Of a DNA stretch of 64,000 nt, positions 27,656-37,243 are shown piece after piece. Within the stretch, counting starts at the first letter, position 1. Each line of letters opens with the position of its first letter. Both the position numbers and the translations under genes were made by a program. A model generated the notes under the pieces. It made no database searches, was not told the DNA's origin, and worked only from the letters and a program-made list of their open reading frames with translations. Location of the stretch: contig JAEYMU010000024.1 in NCBI GenBank assembly GCA_023407175.1, positions 1 to 64,000 of the forward strand. Reading direction: 5' to 3'. The stretch is from Bacillota bacterium. Its GTDB lineage: Bacteria > Bacillota_A > Clostridia > Lachnospirales > Lachnospiraceae.

Positions 27656-28669
27656 TTAACGCTTGCCGTAGCGGACTGCCTTATAAAAAATAGAGCTGCA
27701 TTCAATCAGGAAGATTATTGTAAACACAATGATAACACCAGAATTTAATTTGCTCCAAAGCTCGTCATAGGTAAAATTCCCTTTCATATAAAAGAAGGTA
27801 TTCGGTGCGGTAAACAGGTCTGCATTCCAGAGGGGGAATTTGACCAGTATCACGATCAGCACAAGCAACTGGAGTATATCAACGACTGTGGTAAATATGG
27901 CGTATTTCATTGTTATTTTCTGTTCAAGGATTTCCCAGATACTTTTCAAAATTGCCAAGGTAATCATAATCAGGAATAAGGGAAGTGCCGCTTTGAATAC
28001 AGTTTGATCAAAGATCGGTATTACCTTAGTATTCCCGTCAAGAAAATAGGCACCGAGAATCTGGGGAGCAAACAGAAAGATTACTGCTGCAAATACCTGA
28101 AAGGCAATATTTGCTATAGGCCTGCGAAGGGGGATGGAAAGCTCCCGGACCGGTGTGGGCGGAAGAGAAGCGGGCGACCATTCCGAAGTATTCTTATTCA
28201 ACCCCACTCCCTTGCGTTCAAGGATGATGAAAATTAAGGTAACCCATGCGAAGGAAGCGAGCAGTCCGTTAATAATATCAGCGACCCAGCTGCCGATGCT
28301 TTGATACCCTATGCTTTGGACATCCGTAAGAATATCCAGGGCAGAGGCAATACCCAAGCCCAGTAAGGAGGCGTATAAAACAATTTTTAAAACCATAAGG
28401 TAAGTGGGGTAGATTGCCGGGCCTATGAGATAATGGGTGTGCTCGCTGTACTTCTCCGATAATTCATAAGGATTTCCAAGCTCCCGCAGAACAGAATCGA
28501 TGTCCTCCCTCTGTGGCGGATTGCCGCCGGTTCTATCCTCCAGCATATCCGAGATCAGGGTTCTAAGCTCCGTCTCAATATCATTTTTGTTTTTTACGGT
28601 GAGATGCTTCATTACCTGGCAAATATAACGGTCTGTGATATCCTCGATATATTCAAGTTGTTTCTCCAT
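27656..28669 (-). CDS. Membrane protein with N-terminal HAAS-like domain
   Basis: 337 residues. Residues 1-80 form a soluble helical HAAS/DUF1700-like domain (RYICQVMKHLTVKNKNDIET, ELGNPYELSEKY); five or six hydrophobic segments follow (for example YLMVLKIVLYASLLGLGIAS and LLASFAWVTLIFIILE). It overlaps in operon with the PadR gene (4 bp between them), an arrangement common in Firmicutes, where the PadR protein senses or controls the membrane partner. Function otherwise unknown. AGGAGG precedes ATG 28669. Confidence 0.8.
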   Translation of the reverse strand: MEKQLEYIEDITDRYICQVMKHLTVKNKNDIETELRTLISDMLEDRTGGNPPQREDIDSVLRELGNPYELSEKYSEHTHYLIGPAIYPTYLMVLKIVLYASLLGLGIASALDILTDVQSIGYQSIGSWVADIINGLLASFAWVTLIFIILERKGVGLNKNTSEWSPASLPPTPVRELSIPLRRPIANIAFQVFAAVIFLFAPQILGAYFLDGNTKVIPIFDQTVFKAALPLFLIMITLAILKSIWEILEQKITMKYAIFTTVVDILQLLVLIVILVKFPLWNADLFTAPNTFFYMKGNFTYDELWSKLNSGVIIVFTIIFLIECSSIFYKAVRYGKR

Positions 28670-28673
28670 GATG

Positions 28674-29015
28674 TTATTCCTCCTTATCCATTAATTCCTT
28701 CATGCTATCTACCATATGCAGCCATTCTTCCTTGAGCTTTGTATACACTTCCCTGCCCAGCTCGGTTGTAACATAATATTTTCTTGGCTTTGTACCGGAG
28801 GTTTCCCATTCACTTTTTAACAGGCCCTGCTTCTCCAGTCTTCTAAGCAGGGGATAGAGGGTGTTTGCCTCGATGGGAACATGATCATCACTAAGCTGTT
28901 GTACCAGGGAATAACCGTATTTTGAGGTTGATAATTGACAAAGGACACTGAGTACGATAGTGCCGCGCCTTAATTCCAGTAAAAGGCCGGATAGTATATC
29001 ATCTTTTTCGGACAC
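28674..29015 (-). CDS. PadR family transcriptional regulator
   Basis: About 113 residues from GTG 29015, which has GGAGG 5 nt upstream and gives the usual family start (SEKDDILSGLLLELRRGTIV). An ATG at 29027 and a TTG at 29057 are possible longer starts but lack a spaced ribosome site. Winged-helix features: LSVLCQLSTSKYGYSLVQQL, ANTLYPLLRRLEKQGLLKSE and PRKYYVTTELGREV. First gene of the two-gene operon with the HAAS protein; a 7-bp inverted repeat lies about 105 bp upstream. Confidence 0.88.
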   Translation of the reverse strand: MSEKDDILSGLLLELRRGTIVLSVLCQLSTSKYGYSLVQQLSDDHVPIEANTLYPLLRRLEKQGLLKSEWETSGTKPRKYYVTTELGREVYTKLKEEWLHMVDSMKELMDKEE

Positions 29016-29119
29016 GATTTCCTCCATTCCTGCGTATGCTTCGGGCTTAATAGTCAATACACATTATAAATTTGTACCGGATTACTTTAAAATGAATTTT
29101 GATATCTTTTGAATTTATT

Positions 29120-29140
29120 ATACTGTATGTCACACAGTAT
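29120..29140 (-). promoter_or_regulatory. Putative PadR operator
   Basis: ATACTGT-ATGTCAC-ACAGTAT, a perfect 7-bp inverted repeat in the padR upstream region, of the kind PadR dimers bind. Confidence 0.5.
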
Positions 29141-29184
29141 TGTCAATAATAAAATAATATTGAATTTGTAATATTATATGTGAA

Positions 29185-29240
29185 TTAGTTTATTAAATTT
29201 ACAAATTAGTCTTGAATATATTGGCAAAGTATTTTATAAT
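29185..29240 (+). promoter_or_regulatory. Putative xylA promoter with XylR-like operator
   Basis: TTGAAT (29212-29217), 17-nt spacer, TATAAT (29235-29240). Directly upstream, TTAGTTTATTAAATTTACAA (29185-29204, continuing ATTAG) resembles the TTAGTTTGTT...AACAAACTAA XylR box but imperfectly. No xylR is in the window. Confidence 0.45.
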
Positions 29241-29316
29241 AATTTTGAAGTACAATGTCATAACCCGGATAAAAAAGAAAAGAATATAAGTTATAACTAT
29301 AAGGAGGAAGATACAA

Positions 29317-30633
29317 ATGTCTTATTTTAACATTGGAAAAATTGAGTATGAAGGCCCCCAGAGTAAAAATGCACTTGCCTTCAAGTATTATAATCCCGAC
29401 GAGACAGTTTTCGGAAAGACCATGAAGGAGCAGTGCCGTTTTGCCATGTCATATTGGCATACACTCACCTATATGGGAAACGATCCCTTTGGTGGAGCAA
29501 CCATGCACCGCGACTGGGATAATACAGCAGATGCCATGAAGAAGGCGAAGGAGAGGGTACGTGCTGCTTTCGAATTTATGGAGAAGATGCAGATTCCCTT
29601 CTTTTGCTTCCACGACCAGGATATTGCTCCGCGAGCTGATACTCTGGAAGAAACGAATAAGAGACTGGATGAAATTGTAGCAGTAATCAAGGAGGAGATG
29701 GCACGCACAGGAATTAAGTGCTTATGGGGAACCACCAATGCCTTTGGCGATGACAGGTTTGTTCATGGTGCCTCCACCTCCTGCAATGCAACCGTATTTG
29801 CCTATGCGGCGGCTCAGATTAAGAAGGCTATGGAAATAACAAAGGAATTGGGCGGTGTCAATTATGTATTCTGGGGCGGCCGCGAGGGCTACGAGACCTT
29901 ACTCAATACGGACACGGGCTTAGAGCTTGATAATCTTGCAAGACTTCTTAGGATGGCGGTGGATTATGCCAAGGAAATCGGCTTTACCGGACAGTTTTTA
30001 GTCGAGCCCAAGCCGAAGGAACCTACAAAGCACCAGTATGATTTTGATGCCGCTACCGTACTTTCCTTCTTAAGAAAATATGACCTGTTGGATTACTTCA
30101 AGATGAATATTGAAGCAAATCATGCAACACTGGCCCAGCATACCTTCCAGCATGAGCTAAATATGAGCAGAATTAACGGGGTATTGGGAAGTGTGGATGC
30201 CAACACCGGTGATCCTATGTTAGGCTGGGATACGGATCAATTCCCGACCAATGTATATGATACAACGTTGGCTATGTATGAAGTTCTTCTGAATGGCGGC
30301 CTTACCAAGGGCGGACTTAATTTTGACTCCAAGGTACGCCGTGGCTCCTTCCAGGATGATGATTTGTTCTATGCATATATTGCAGGTATGGACGCCTTTG
30401 CAAAGGGCTTAAAGGTTGCTGCCAAGCTTCTGGAGGACGGAGTATTCGAGAACTTTAAGGCAAAACGCTATGCCAGCTATCAGACCGGTATCGGTAAGGA
30501 TATCGTAGAGGGCAAGGTAGGCTTCAAGGAGCTGGAGGCTTATGCTTTACAAAATGGTACGACCCCCAATGAATCGGGAAGACAGGAGATGCTGGAAAGC
30601 ATTTTAAACCAGTATATCCTGGAGACAAAATAA
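29317..30633 (+). CDS. xylA: Xylose isomerase XylA
   Basis: 438 residues, the class II length typical of Clostridia. It isomerises D-xylose to D-xylulose. Signatures: [22 protein letters not shown] (catalytic His and Asp), [36 protein letters not shown] (metal-binding Glu), [20 protein letters not shown] and [12 protein letters not shown] 29317 follows AAGGAGG. It is a single-gene unit with its own promoter and terminator; no xylulokinase or xylose transporter is adjacent. Confidence 0.96.
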   Translation: MSYFNIGKIEYEGPQSKNALAFKYYNPDETVFGKTMKEQCRFAMSYWHTLTYMGNDPFGGATMHRDWDNTADAMKKAKERVRAAFEFMEKMQIPFFCFHDQDIAPRADTLEETNKRLDEIVAVIKEEMARTGIKCLWGTTNAFGDDRFVHGASTSCNATVFAYAAAQIKKAMEITKELGGVNYVFWGGREGYETLLNTDTGLELDNLARLLRMAVDYAKEIGFTGQFLVEPKPKEPTKHQYDFDAATVLSFLRKYDLLDYFKMNIEANHATLAQHTFQHELNMSRINGVLGSVDANTGDPMLGWDTDQFPTNVYDTTLAMYEVLLNGGLTKGGLNFDSKVRRGSFQDDDLFYAYIAGMDAFAKGLKVAAKLLEDGVFENFKAKRYASYQTGIGKDIVEGKVGFKELEAYALQNGTTPNESGRQEMLESILNQYILETK

Positions 30634-30677
30634 ACGGTATTTTATATCTGTTAAAGTTTTTTGAAGCATAACAAAAA

Positions 30678-30707
30678 AAGAGACAGGCTTGTGCCAGCCT
30701 GTCTCTT
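30678..30707. terminator. Terminator between xylA and ferritin genes
   Basis: AAGAGACAGGCT / AGCCTGTCTCTT stem with a short loop, preceded by an A-run that serves minus-strand transcripts of the ferritin gene; it may also end xylA transcripts. Confidence 0.75.
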
Positions 30708-30724
30708 CGTCTGCCTGTGTCAGA

Positions 30725-31237
30725 TTAAAGTACCAGGGAAGGAGCTGTATAAACACGGGCTTTCATTTCATTGTCCAGCATATATAAGCCCTTCGGATCG
30801 CCTGCAAATAAATCATATTTCTTGATATTATCATCGGCATTCTTCTCTTCCTCGCCCTGTTCCTTAATAAACCAGTCCAGGAACTGCATTGTCCGGAAGT
30901 CCTTGATCTTTGCAGCTGCATCATAAATATTGTTGATGGAGGCGGTTACGAATTGCTCATGCTCCAGGGCAAGAGCAAGCGGGTCCCGGAAGGAAGCATA
31001 GCTCTTATTGGGAGCAGCAATCTCCGCCAATTTAACGACTTCAGCATTATTTAATAAATATTGACGGAATAATAATGCATGGTCTCTTTCCTCCTGCATC
31101 TGAATATAGAACCAATTTTCAAAGCCGTTCAGGCTTTGGTCCGCATAATAGTTTGCCATATCGAAATACAGATAGGCAGAATAGAATTCCTTTGTAATTT
31201 GTTCATTTAATAATTTTGCTACTTCGGTATTTAACAT
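30725..31237 (-). CDS. Ferritin (bacterial non-heme type)
   Basis: 170 residues. Four-helix ferritin with diiron ligands in KEFYSAYLYFDMANYYAD, MQEERDHALLFRQY and KEQGEEEKNADD. It oxidises and stores iron in the cytosol. Start 31237 (MLNTEVAKLL) is preferred over ATG 31246 because AAAGG then has a proper 9-nt spacing. It is divergent from the rubredoxin gene. An iron store is relevant to a cell making two nitrogenase-type enzymes, but no regulatory link is seen. Confidence 0.93.
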   Translation of the reverse strand: MLNTEVAKLLNEQITKEFYSAYLYFDMANYYADQSLNGFENWFYIQMQEERDHALLFRQYLLNNAEVVKLAEIAAPNKSYASFRDPLALALEHEQFVTASINNIYDAAAKIKDFRTMQFLDWFIKEQGEEEKNADDNIKKYDLFAGDPKGLYMLDNEMKARVYTAPSLVL

Positions 31238-31433
31238 TTGTACCATCCTTTCCTTGTGATATAGAGTGTCAGCCGGATATTGTGAGTTACCTAATCTATC
31301 CAGCCTATGCTCTTATTATAGCACAACCCGTCCGGTATTCAATCTGCTTATTTTTTATATTGAGATAATTTATAAAATATGGTATATTGGTTTTTGTAAC
31401 GACAAGATAAATTTTGAAAACGGAGGTTGTTAT

Positions 31434-31595
31434 ATGAAGAAGTATCAGTGTTCAGTATGCGGTTATATTTATGATGAGGAAGCCGGCGATCCGGATGGCG
31501 GAATCGCACCGGGAACAAAATTTGAAGATATTCCGGAGGATTGGGTTTGTCCGACTTGCGGCGTAAGCAAGGATAATTTCGAAGAAGTAGAGTAA
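31434..31595 (+). CDS. Rubredoxin
   Basis: 53 residues. Two CX2C knuckles bind the single iron: CSVCGY (Cys6, Cys9) and CPTCGV (Cys39, Cys42), with the usual WVCP. It is a small one-electron carrier, often serving peroxide or oxygen reduction in anaerobes. Start 31434 has GGAGG; the long upstream in-frame extension has no similarity. Confidence 0.96.
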   Translation: MKKYQCSVCGYIYDEEAGDPDGGIAPGTKFEDIPEDWVCPTCGVSKDNFEEVE

Positions 31596-31623
31596 TAGTT
31601 GCAAAATCGAAATAAAAAAAGTA

Positions 31624-31682
31624 GATAATATGGAAGCTGCCTCATCAGGCAAGGATAAAGTCTGATGAAGGCAGCTATTATC
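31624..31682. repeat. Long hairpin between rubredoxin and cysteine desulfurase genes
   Basis: Nested inverted repeats GATAAT / ATTATC and AGCTGCCTCATCAG / CTGATGA-A-GGCAGCT with a 13-nt loop. The sequence AAAAAAA just before it gives a T-run on the minus strand only, so its terminator role for rubredoxin is uncertain. Confidence 0.6.
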
Positions 31683-31792
31683 ATATACAATATAGAAAAG
31701 AGACGCCTGTCTGACATAGATTCAGATATTTGATTGACATAGTAGGAAATAGGAATTATCATAATAAAAGATTTATTGGAGGAGGCGAAGGG

Positions 31793-32914
31793 ATGATTTA
31801 TCTGGACTATGCGGCGAATACCCCGACAGATAACGAGGTAATGAGCCATTTTGTAGAAATAAATTCCCGATATATGGCCAATCCGAATTCCCTGCATGCC
31901 CTTGGCAGGGAAGCAAAGGAAGAATTAGATCGTATTACTGCCCATATTGCAGAAATGATTGGAGTAAAGTCCTCGGAGATCATCTATACCTCAGGTGCCA
32001 GTGAGGCAAATAACTTGGCAATTAAGGGATTGGTTAATGCATACAGGCATAACGGCAAGCATATTATATCAACCTGTCTGGAGCATCCTTCCGTCAGCGG
32101 AGCCTTAACCTATCTGCAATCCATAGGCTATGAGATAGACCTGGTGGATATTACGAAGGAAGGGCAGGTGGATTTGGAGCATCTGAAGGAGCTGCTGCGC
32201 AGGGATACGGTTTTAGTCACCATCTGCAGCGTTGACAGTGAGCTGGGTGTAATCCAGCCGGTGGATGAAATCGGTAAGCTGCTGAAGGACTATCCGGACT
32301 GCTATTTCCATACGGATGCTACTCAGGCAGTCGGTAAAATTCCGGTATCGGCCGGTTATGTGGATTGTATGACCTTCACGCCCCATAAGTTTTACGGCTT
32401 GAACGGCTGCGGAATTTTGATTAAAAAGGAGCGTGTGGTACTGGAACCTCTGCTCCACGGCGGCACCAGCACGACTTTGTATCGAAGCGGTACGCCGACG
32501 CTGGCACTGGCGGCATCCATTGATAAAGCCTTGGAGCTTGCCCTTGAGCCTTTACAGGAGAGATATGAATATACTGCTGCAATAAGCAGAGAGCTTCGCA
32601 GCTTCCTGACCGGCTTTTCCAAGGTCAGAATTAACAGCACCTCCTGCTGCGTTCCCCATATCCTGAATTTAAGTGTGCAAGGGGTAAAGGGAGGAATATT
32701 CCAGGAGGCATTGGAACAGGAAGGCATCTGTATCTCGGTAAAATCGGCCTGCTCCGTTCCAGGAACACCCTCCAGACCTGTTTATGCCGTGACGGGGGAT
32801 AAGAAGAACGCCCTGTGCTCCTTTCGGATCAGCTTAAGCCATCTGACGACGAAGGAGGAGCTTGGTTTATTCAAGGAAGCATTTGTACGCTGTTATGAAC
32901 GGCTGGCCCGGTAA
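31793..32914 (+). CDS. Cysteine desulfurase-family aminotransferase (NifS/IscS-like)
   Basis: 373 residues, PLP-dependent class V fold. N-terminus IYLDYAANTPTDNEV, SGASEANNLAIKGL, PLP-lysine in TPHKFYGLNGCG, and the loop Cys expected for desulfurases in VKSACSVPGT. It would take sulfur from cysteine as persulfide. RBS GGAGGCGAAGGG before ATG 31793. It heads a run with a TtcA-like sulfurtransferase and TcdA, so tRNA modification is the likely use. It is not next to nifU or either nitrogenase locus, and a nitrogenase-specific role is not supported. Confidence 0.88.
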   Translation: MIYLDYAANTPTDNEVMSHFVEINSRYMANPNSLHALGREAKEELDRITAHIAEMIGVKSSEIIYTSGASEANNLAIKGLVNAYRHNGKHIISTCLEHPSVSGALTYLQSIGYEIDLVDITKEGQVDLEHLKELLRRDTVLVTICSVDSELGVIQPVDEIGKLLKDYPDCYFHTDATQAVGKIPVSAGYVDCMTFTPHKFYGLNGCGILIKKERVVLEPLLHGGTSTTLYRSGTPTLALAASIDKALELALEPLQERYEYTAAISRELRSFLTGFSKVRINSTSCCVPHILNLSVQGVKGGIFQEALEQEGICISVKSACSVPGTPSRPVYAVTGDKKNALCSFRISLSHLTTKEELGLFKEAFVRCYERLAR

Positions 32915-32959
32915 AATATAGGATTATGAATTAAGATGTGCGACAGAATGGAGATTTAC

Positions 32960-33808
32960 ATGGAATGCTATGAGGAAATAGAAAGAAGTATTATAAAGAA
33001 ATTCCGTAAGCCCCTGTGGAAGAAGTTTATCAATGGGGTGAATGATTATCAGTTAATTCAAGAGGGAGACCGGATAGCCGTCTGTATCTCGGGCGGAAAG
33101 GATTCCATGCTTTTAGCCAAGCTGATGCAGGAGGTGCAGCGGCATGGCAAGGTTCCCTTTGAGACGGAATTTGTGGTGATGGACCCCGGCTATAACGAGA
33201 TTAACAGACAGACGATTATTAATAATGCCAAGCTTCTGAATATACCGATCACAATTTTCGATACACAGATTTATGATATCGTGGCAGGAGTGGAGGGATC
33301 CCCCTGCTATTTATGTGCAAGGATGAGAAGAGGCTATTTATATAAGAAGGCACAGGCTATGGGCTGCAATAAAATTGCCCTGGGACACCATTTTGACGAT
33401 GTAATTGAAACAATACTGATGGGAATGCTTTACGGCGGCCAGATTCAGACCATGATGCCGAAGCTTCACAGCACAAACCATCCTGGAATGCAGCTGATAC
33501 GCCCCATGTATCTGGTGAAGGAAGCGGACATTCTGGCCTGGAAGCAGTATCATGGGCTGCAGTTTATTCAATGTGCCTGCCGTCTGACAGAGAATTGTAC
33601 CCTGTGCGATAATGGCGGAGGAGGCTCCAAGCGTCAGGAAATGAAGGTGCTGATTAAGAAATTCCGCCAGACAAATCCCAGCATTGACATGAATATTTTC
33701 CGAAGTGTCCATGATGTGAATTTAAGTACGATCATTGGTTATCATGACAGGGAGAAGTCTTATCATTTCCTGGATGACTATGATCAGAAAGGGGTAAATA
33801 TATGCTGA
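32960..33808 (+). CDS. TtcA-like tRNA thiolation ATPase (PP-loop)
   Basis: 282 residues from ATG 32960 (GGAG 6 nt upstream). PP-loop AVCISGGKDSMLLAKLMQ, then CX2C in GSPCYLCARMRRG, GHHFDDVIETILMGMLYGG, and a distal Cys set in CACRLTENCTLC. TtcA enzymes thiolate cytidine 32 in tRNA using an iron-sulfur cluster; Clostridia carry several close paralogues, so the exact base is uncertain. Overlaps the tcdA start by 7 bp. Confidence 0.85.
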   Translation: MECYEEIERSIIKKFRKPLWKKFINGVNDYQLIQEGDRIAVCISGGKDSMLLAKLMQEVQRHGKVPFETEFVVMDPGYNEINRQTIINNAKLLNIPITIFDTQIYDIVAGVEGSPCYLCARMRRGYLYKKAQAMGCNKIALGHHFDDVIETILMGMLYGGQIQTMMPKLHSTNHPGMQLIRPMYLVKEADILAWKQYHGLQFIQCACRLTENCTLCDNGGGGSKRQEMKVLIKKFRQTNPSIDMNIFRSVHDVNLSTIIGYHDREKSYHFLDDYDQKGVNIC

Positions 33809-34560
33809 ATCAATTTTCCAGAACCCAGCTGATGTTTGGGGAGGATGGAATGGAAGCCTTAAAAAAAGCAAGGGTTGCCGTATTCGGAATCGGCGGAGTG
33901 GGCGGCTATACCGTGGAGGCACTGGCAAGAAGCGGAGTGGGCAGCCTTGATCTGATTGATGATGATAAGGTTTGCCTCACGAATATAAATCGTCAAATTA
34001 TTGCCACCAGGAAGACAGTTGGCAAATATAAGGTGGAGGTAATGAAGGAACGGGTGCTGGAGATCAATCCGGAGGCTGTGGTCACAACACATCAATGCTT
34101 TTACTCCACAGAAAATGCAGGCCTTTTTGATTTTGCAGAGTATGATTATATTGTGGATGCCATTGATACGGTTTCTGCCAAAATTGAGATGATACTGCGC
34201 GCCCAAGAAAAAAATGTCCCGATTATAAGCTGTATGGGTGCCGGGAATAAGCTGGACCCCACCCGGTTCGAGATTACGGATATTTATAAAACCTCAATCT
34301 GTCCTCTGGCCAAGGTGATGAGAAGAGAGCTGAAGGCGAGAGGGGTTAAAAAATTAAAGGTGCTCTATTCCCAGGAGCCTGCGAGAAAGCCTCTGGAGGA
34401 TATGGCTATCAGCTGTAGAAGCCATTGTATTTGCCCGCCGGGAGCAGAGAGAAAATGTACGGTAAGACGTCAGATACCCGGAAGCAATGCCTTTGTTCCC
34501 TCGGTAGCGGGATTAATTCTGGCCGGTGAGGTAATTAAGGATTTGACCGGAGTAAGATAG
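33802..34560 (+). CDS. tcdA: tRNA threonylcarbamoyladenosine dehydratase TcdA
   Basis: 252 residues, E1-like/ThiF fold. Nucleotide-binding start VAVFGIGGVGGYTVEALARS, then DLIDDDKVCLTNINRQ, YIVDAIDTVSAK and GNKLDPTRFEI; Cys-rich CRSHCICPPG near the C-terminus. TcdA cyclises t6A37 in tRNA to ct6A using ATP. Translational overlap with the TtcA-like gene supports one tRNA-modification operon. Confidence 0.9.
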   Translation: MLNQFSRTQLMFGEDGMEALKKARVAVFGIGGVGGYTVEALARSGVGSLDLIDDDKVCLTNINRQIIATRKTVGKYKVEVMKERVLEINPEAVVTTHQCFYSTENAGLFDFAEYDYIVDAIDTVSAKIEMILRAQEKNVPIISCMGAGNKLDPTRFEITDIYKTSICPLAKVMRRELKARGVKKLKVLYSQEPARKPLEDMAISCRSHCICPPGAERKCTVRRQIPGSNAFVPSVAGLILAGEVIKDLTGVR

Positions 34561-34671
34561 GTAATTGCTTAACTTCCGCTCCGAAATTGTATATGTTGTT
34601 CTAAAAATTATTAATTCTTTAGAGTTTTGCAATTACCTATAATAAATTACATTGAGAAAGGATGATTGGAA

Positions 34672-35244
34672 ATGGGTAAGATACCGACAAGAGAAGAAGC
34701 ATGGGAGCTGTTAACAGAGTTTAACAAGGATGAGTTTCATCTGAAGCATGCGAGAGTGGTCGAAGGTGTTATGAAATATTTCGCCAGGGAGCTTGGGTAT
34801 GGAGACGAGGAAGAGTTCTGGGGAATCGTCGGTCTGCTGCATGACCTGGATTTCGAGGTATATCCGGAGGAGCACTGCAAAAAGAGCCAGGAAATCCTGA
34901 AGGAAAGAGGCATTGACGACAGGATTAACCATGCCACCGCAAGTCATGGCTATGGGTTAACCGTAGATATAAAGCCGGAGCATGAGATGGAAAAGGTACT
35001 GTATGCGGTGGATGAATTGACTGGTCTGATCGGAGCGGCTGCAATCATGCGTCCGTCAAAGAGCACCCTTGATATGGAATTAAGCTCTGTGAAGAAGAAG
35101 TACAAGACCCCCAAGTTTGCGGCTGGCTGCTCCAGAGAAGTCATTGAACGCGGGGCCGGGATGCTTGGTTGGGAGTTGGAGGACCTCCTGCAAAGGACAA
35201 TTTATGCCCTTCGTGATGTGGAGACTACAACAGGTCTGGTATAA
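34672..35244 (+). CDS. HD domain protein (predicted phosphohydrolase)
   Basis: 190 residues from ATG 34672 (AAAGGATG upstream; a TTG at 34666 is less likely). HD motif in FHLKHARVVEGVMKYFA and GLLHDLDFEVYPEEHCKKS, later ATASHGYG. It belongs to the small HDIG-type proteins of Clostridia that probably cleave phosphate esters or nucleotides; the substrate is unknown. Confidence 0.82.
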   Translation: MGKIPTREEAWELLTEFNKDEFHLKHARVVEGVMKYFARELGYGDEEEFWGIVGLLHDLDFEVYPEEHCKKSQEILKERGIDDRINHATASHGYGLTVDIKPEHEMEKVLYAVDELTGLIGAAAIMRPSKSTLDMELSSVKKKYKTPKFAAGCSREVIERGAGMLGWELEDLLQRTIYALRDVETTTGLV

Positions 35245-35378
35245 GTAATAAAGAAAAAGATGTTGCTTTCTGCGATAAATTGTAGTAAGGCAATTAATAA
35301 AGTATAGGGAAACAATATTGACCATTTTCCAATAATTGCTATAATTATGTTAAATTATGGAATTATGGAGGTGGTAGT

Positions 35379-35582
35379 ATGTTTCGCAAGGCTCTCAGAG
35401 TAGGATTTCTGTGCAAAGCTGGTTTTATCGGTCTGTTTATTATATTTGTTATTCAAAATGGCGGGTTGCCGGCTGCTTCCAATCTGGGCGGGCAAAGCTT
35501 TGATTTCGGTTCTTCAATTATAGTTTCGGTTGGTTTTGGTACTGCTTTGTGCCTGTTATTGCACAGCAGAAAAATTAAGTAA
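35379..35582 (+). CDS. Small membrane protein
   Basis: 67 residues with GGAGGTGG 4 nt before ATG 35379. Two hydrophobic segments (GFIGLFIIFVIQNGGLP and SIIVSVGFGTALCLLLH) and a basic tail (HSRKIK). I do not recognise the family. Confidence 0.65.
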   Translation: MFRKALRVGFLCKAGFIGLFIIFVIQNGGLPAASNLGGQSFDFGSSIIVSVGFGTALCLLLHSRKIK

Positions 35583-35589
35583 TTAATTA

Positions 35590-35618
35590 TTGACAATACA
35601 AGTATAATTGTATACAAT
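35590..35618 (+). promoter_or_regulatory. Sigma-A promoter of the citrate synthase gene
   Basis: TTGACA (35590-35595), 17-nt spacer, TACAAT (35613-35618), 43 nt upstream of the start codon at 35661. Confidence 0.7.
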
Positions 35619-35660
35619 AAGACAGGTTTAAACTTCATAATAGATTGGAGAGCGGTATCT

Positions 35661-37058
35661 ATGAATCAACGTAAAGTATATATTAATCCACACAATAATC
35701 TGCTTCAGCTTGAGGAGCCGATTTATCCTCTGGTGGATGTTGAGGAGCCGAATACATTTCGTAATCTGTTTCCTTACAATGAAATCCCAAAGATTGCATT
35801 TAATGACCGTATTGTACCCCATAATCTTCCGGACGAGATTTTTATTACTGATACGACCTTTCGCGACGGACAGCAGTCCAGAGCTCCCTATACAACGCAG
35901 CAGATTGTAACAATGTTTGATTATTTTCATCGTCTGGGCGGACCCAAGGGGATTATCCGGCAGAGTGAATTCTTCCTGTACAGCAAGAAGGATCGGGATG
36001 CGGTTTATAAATGTATGGAAAGAGGCTATCAGTTCCCGGAGGTAACCTCCTGGATCAGAGCCAGCAAGAAGGATTTCGAGCTTGTGAAGGAAATCGGAAT
36101 GAAGGAAACCGGTATTTTAGTAAGCTGCTCCGATTATCATATCTTCTATAAGATGAAGATGACGAGAAAGGAAGCGATGAACCATTACCTAAGTGTGGTC
36201 AGAGAGTGCCTTGAAACCGGAATCGCTGCCAGATGCCATCTGGAGGACATCACACGTTCGGATATTCATGGCTTTGTCATTCCCTTCTGTAATGAATTAA
36301 TGAAGCTGAGCAAGGAATATAATATTCCTGTTAAGATAAGAGCCTGTGATACGATGGGCTATGGTGTGAATTTTGCGGGAGCTGTTATTCCGAGATCGGT
36401 ACAGGGTATCATTTATGGTATCCAGATGCATGCCGGGGTTCCTTCCAAATGGCTGGAGTGGCATGGACATAACGATTTCTACAAGGCAGTTACAAATTCA
36501 ACCACAGCATGGCTGTACGGTGCCGGTGCCGTTAACTGTTCCCTGTTCGGCATAGGCGAAAGAACCGGAAATACTCCGTTGGAAGCAATGGTATTTGAGT
36601 ATGCCCAGTTAAAGGGTACCTTGGACGGTATGGATACTACGGTGATTACAGAGCTTGCCGAATATTATGAGCGCGAGATCGGCTACCGGGTTCCGTCAAG
36701 AACTCCCTTCGTCGGAAAGAACTTCAATGTGACCCGTGCCGGAATTCATGCGGACGGATTACTTAAGAATGAAGAAATCTATAACATATTTGATACGGAG
36801 AAGTTCCTGAACAGACCTGTTCTTGTAGCTGTTTCCAATACATCGGGCATCGCTGGCATCGCCCACTGGATCAATACCTTCTTTAAGCTGAAGGGGGAAA
36901 AGGCAATTGACAAAGCCCATCCGGTTGTTATGAAGGTGAAGGAATGGGTGGATAAGGAATATGAAACCGGCCGTGTGACTGTAATTACAGATGAGGAATT
37001 AATTCAAAGCATCCGTATGGCAGAGGAAGAGCTGGGAAACCATATGATAAGTGAGTAG
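35661..37058 (+). CDS. Re-type citrate synthase (isopropylmalate/homocitrate synthase family)
   Basis: 465 residues. DRE-TIM metallolyase fold: FITDTTFRDGQQSRAPYTTQ, RCHLEDITRSD, WHGHNDFYKAV (HxH metal site) and RTGNTPLEAM, ending with GIAGIAHWINTFFKLK. Length and the N-terminal extension fit the Re-citrate synthase described in Clostridium kluyveri, which condenses acetyl-CoA and oxaloacetate; LeuA and NifV are shorter or differ in the C-terminal half. The isocitrate dehydrogenase gene downstream agrees with a citrate-to-2-oxoglutarate-to-glutamate route. A homocitrate-forming side role for the nitrogenase cofactor is possible but not shown. Confidence 0.85.
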   Translation: MNQRKVYINPHNNLLQLEEPIYPLVDVEEPNTFRNLFPYNEIPKIAFNDRIVPHNLPDEIFITDTTFRDGQQSRAPYTTQQIVTMFDYFHRLGGPKGIIRQSEFFLYSKKDRDAVYKCMERGYQFPEVTSWIRASKKDFELVKEIGMKETGILVSCSDYHIFYKMKMTRKEAMNHYLSVVRECLETGIAARCHLEDITRSDIHGFVIPFCNELMKLSKEYNIPVKIRACDTMGYGVNFAGAVIPRSVQGIIYGIQMHAGVPSKWLEWHGHNDFYKAVTNSTTAWLYGAGAVNCSLFGIGERTGNTPLEAMVFEYAQLKGTLDGMDTTVITELAEYYEREIGYRVPSRTPFVGKNFNVTRAGIHADGLLKNEEIYNIFDTEKFLNRPVLVAVSNTSGIAGIAHWINTFFKLKGEKAIDKAHPVVMKVKEWVDKEYETGRVTVITDEELIQSIRMAEEELGNHMISE

Positions 37059-37117
37059 CCGGTTTCCTTAAAAATTCATATATAAATTGACAAGTAAATA
37101 AAAACATCTTACAATCG

Positions 37118-37158
37118 AATAACAAGATAAATTGGCAAAGCTGGTTTATCTTGTTATT
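37118..37158. repeat. Perfect 14-bp inverted repeat between citrate synthase and icd
   Basis: AATAACAAGATAAA (37118-37131) and TTTATCTTGTTATT (37145-37158) with a 13-nt loop. There is no T-run after it, so it may be an operator (a GntR gene lies downstream of icd) or an mRNA hairpin. Confidence 0.6.
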
Positions 37159-37243
37159 AGCCGTTTATATCCTGGAAAATTTCTTTATATATTGGGAAAT
37201 TTAGGATGGTGGCAAATAATTATTGAAAGGCGCGGTACTTATT

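Noticed and set aside
31793..32914. NifS dedicated to nitrogenase
   Set aside because: It is linked with TtcA-like and TcdA tRNA-modification genes, without nifU, and far from both nitrogenase-type loci.
35661..37058. NifV homocitrate synthase or LeuA
   Set aside because: Length, N-terminal extension and pairing with isocitrate dehydrogenase fit Re-citrate synthase better; homocitrate activity cannot be excluded from sequence.
37118..37158. Terminator after the citrate synthase gene
   Set aside because: Perfect 14-bp stem but no T-run on the + strand; listed as an inverted repeat instead.
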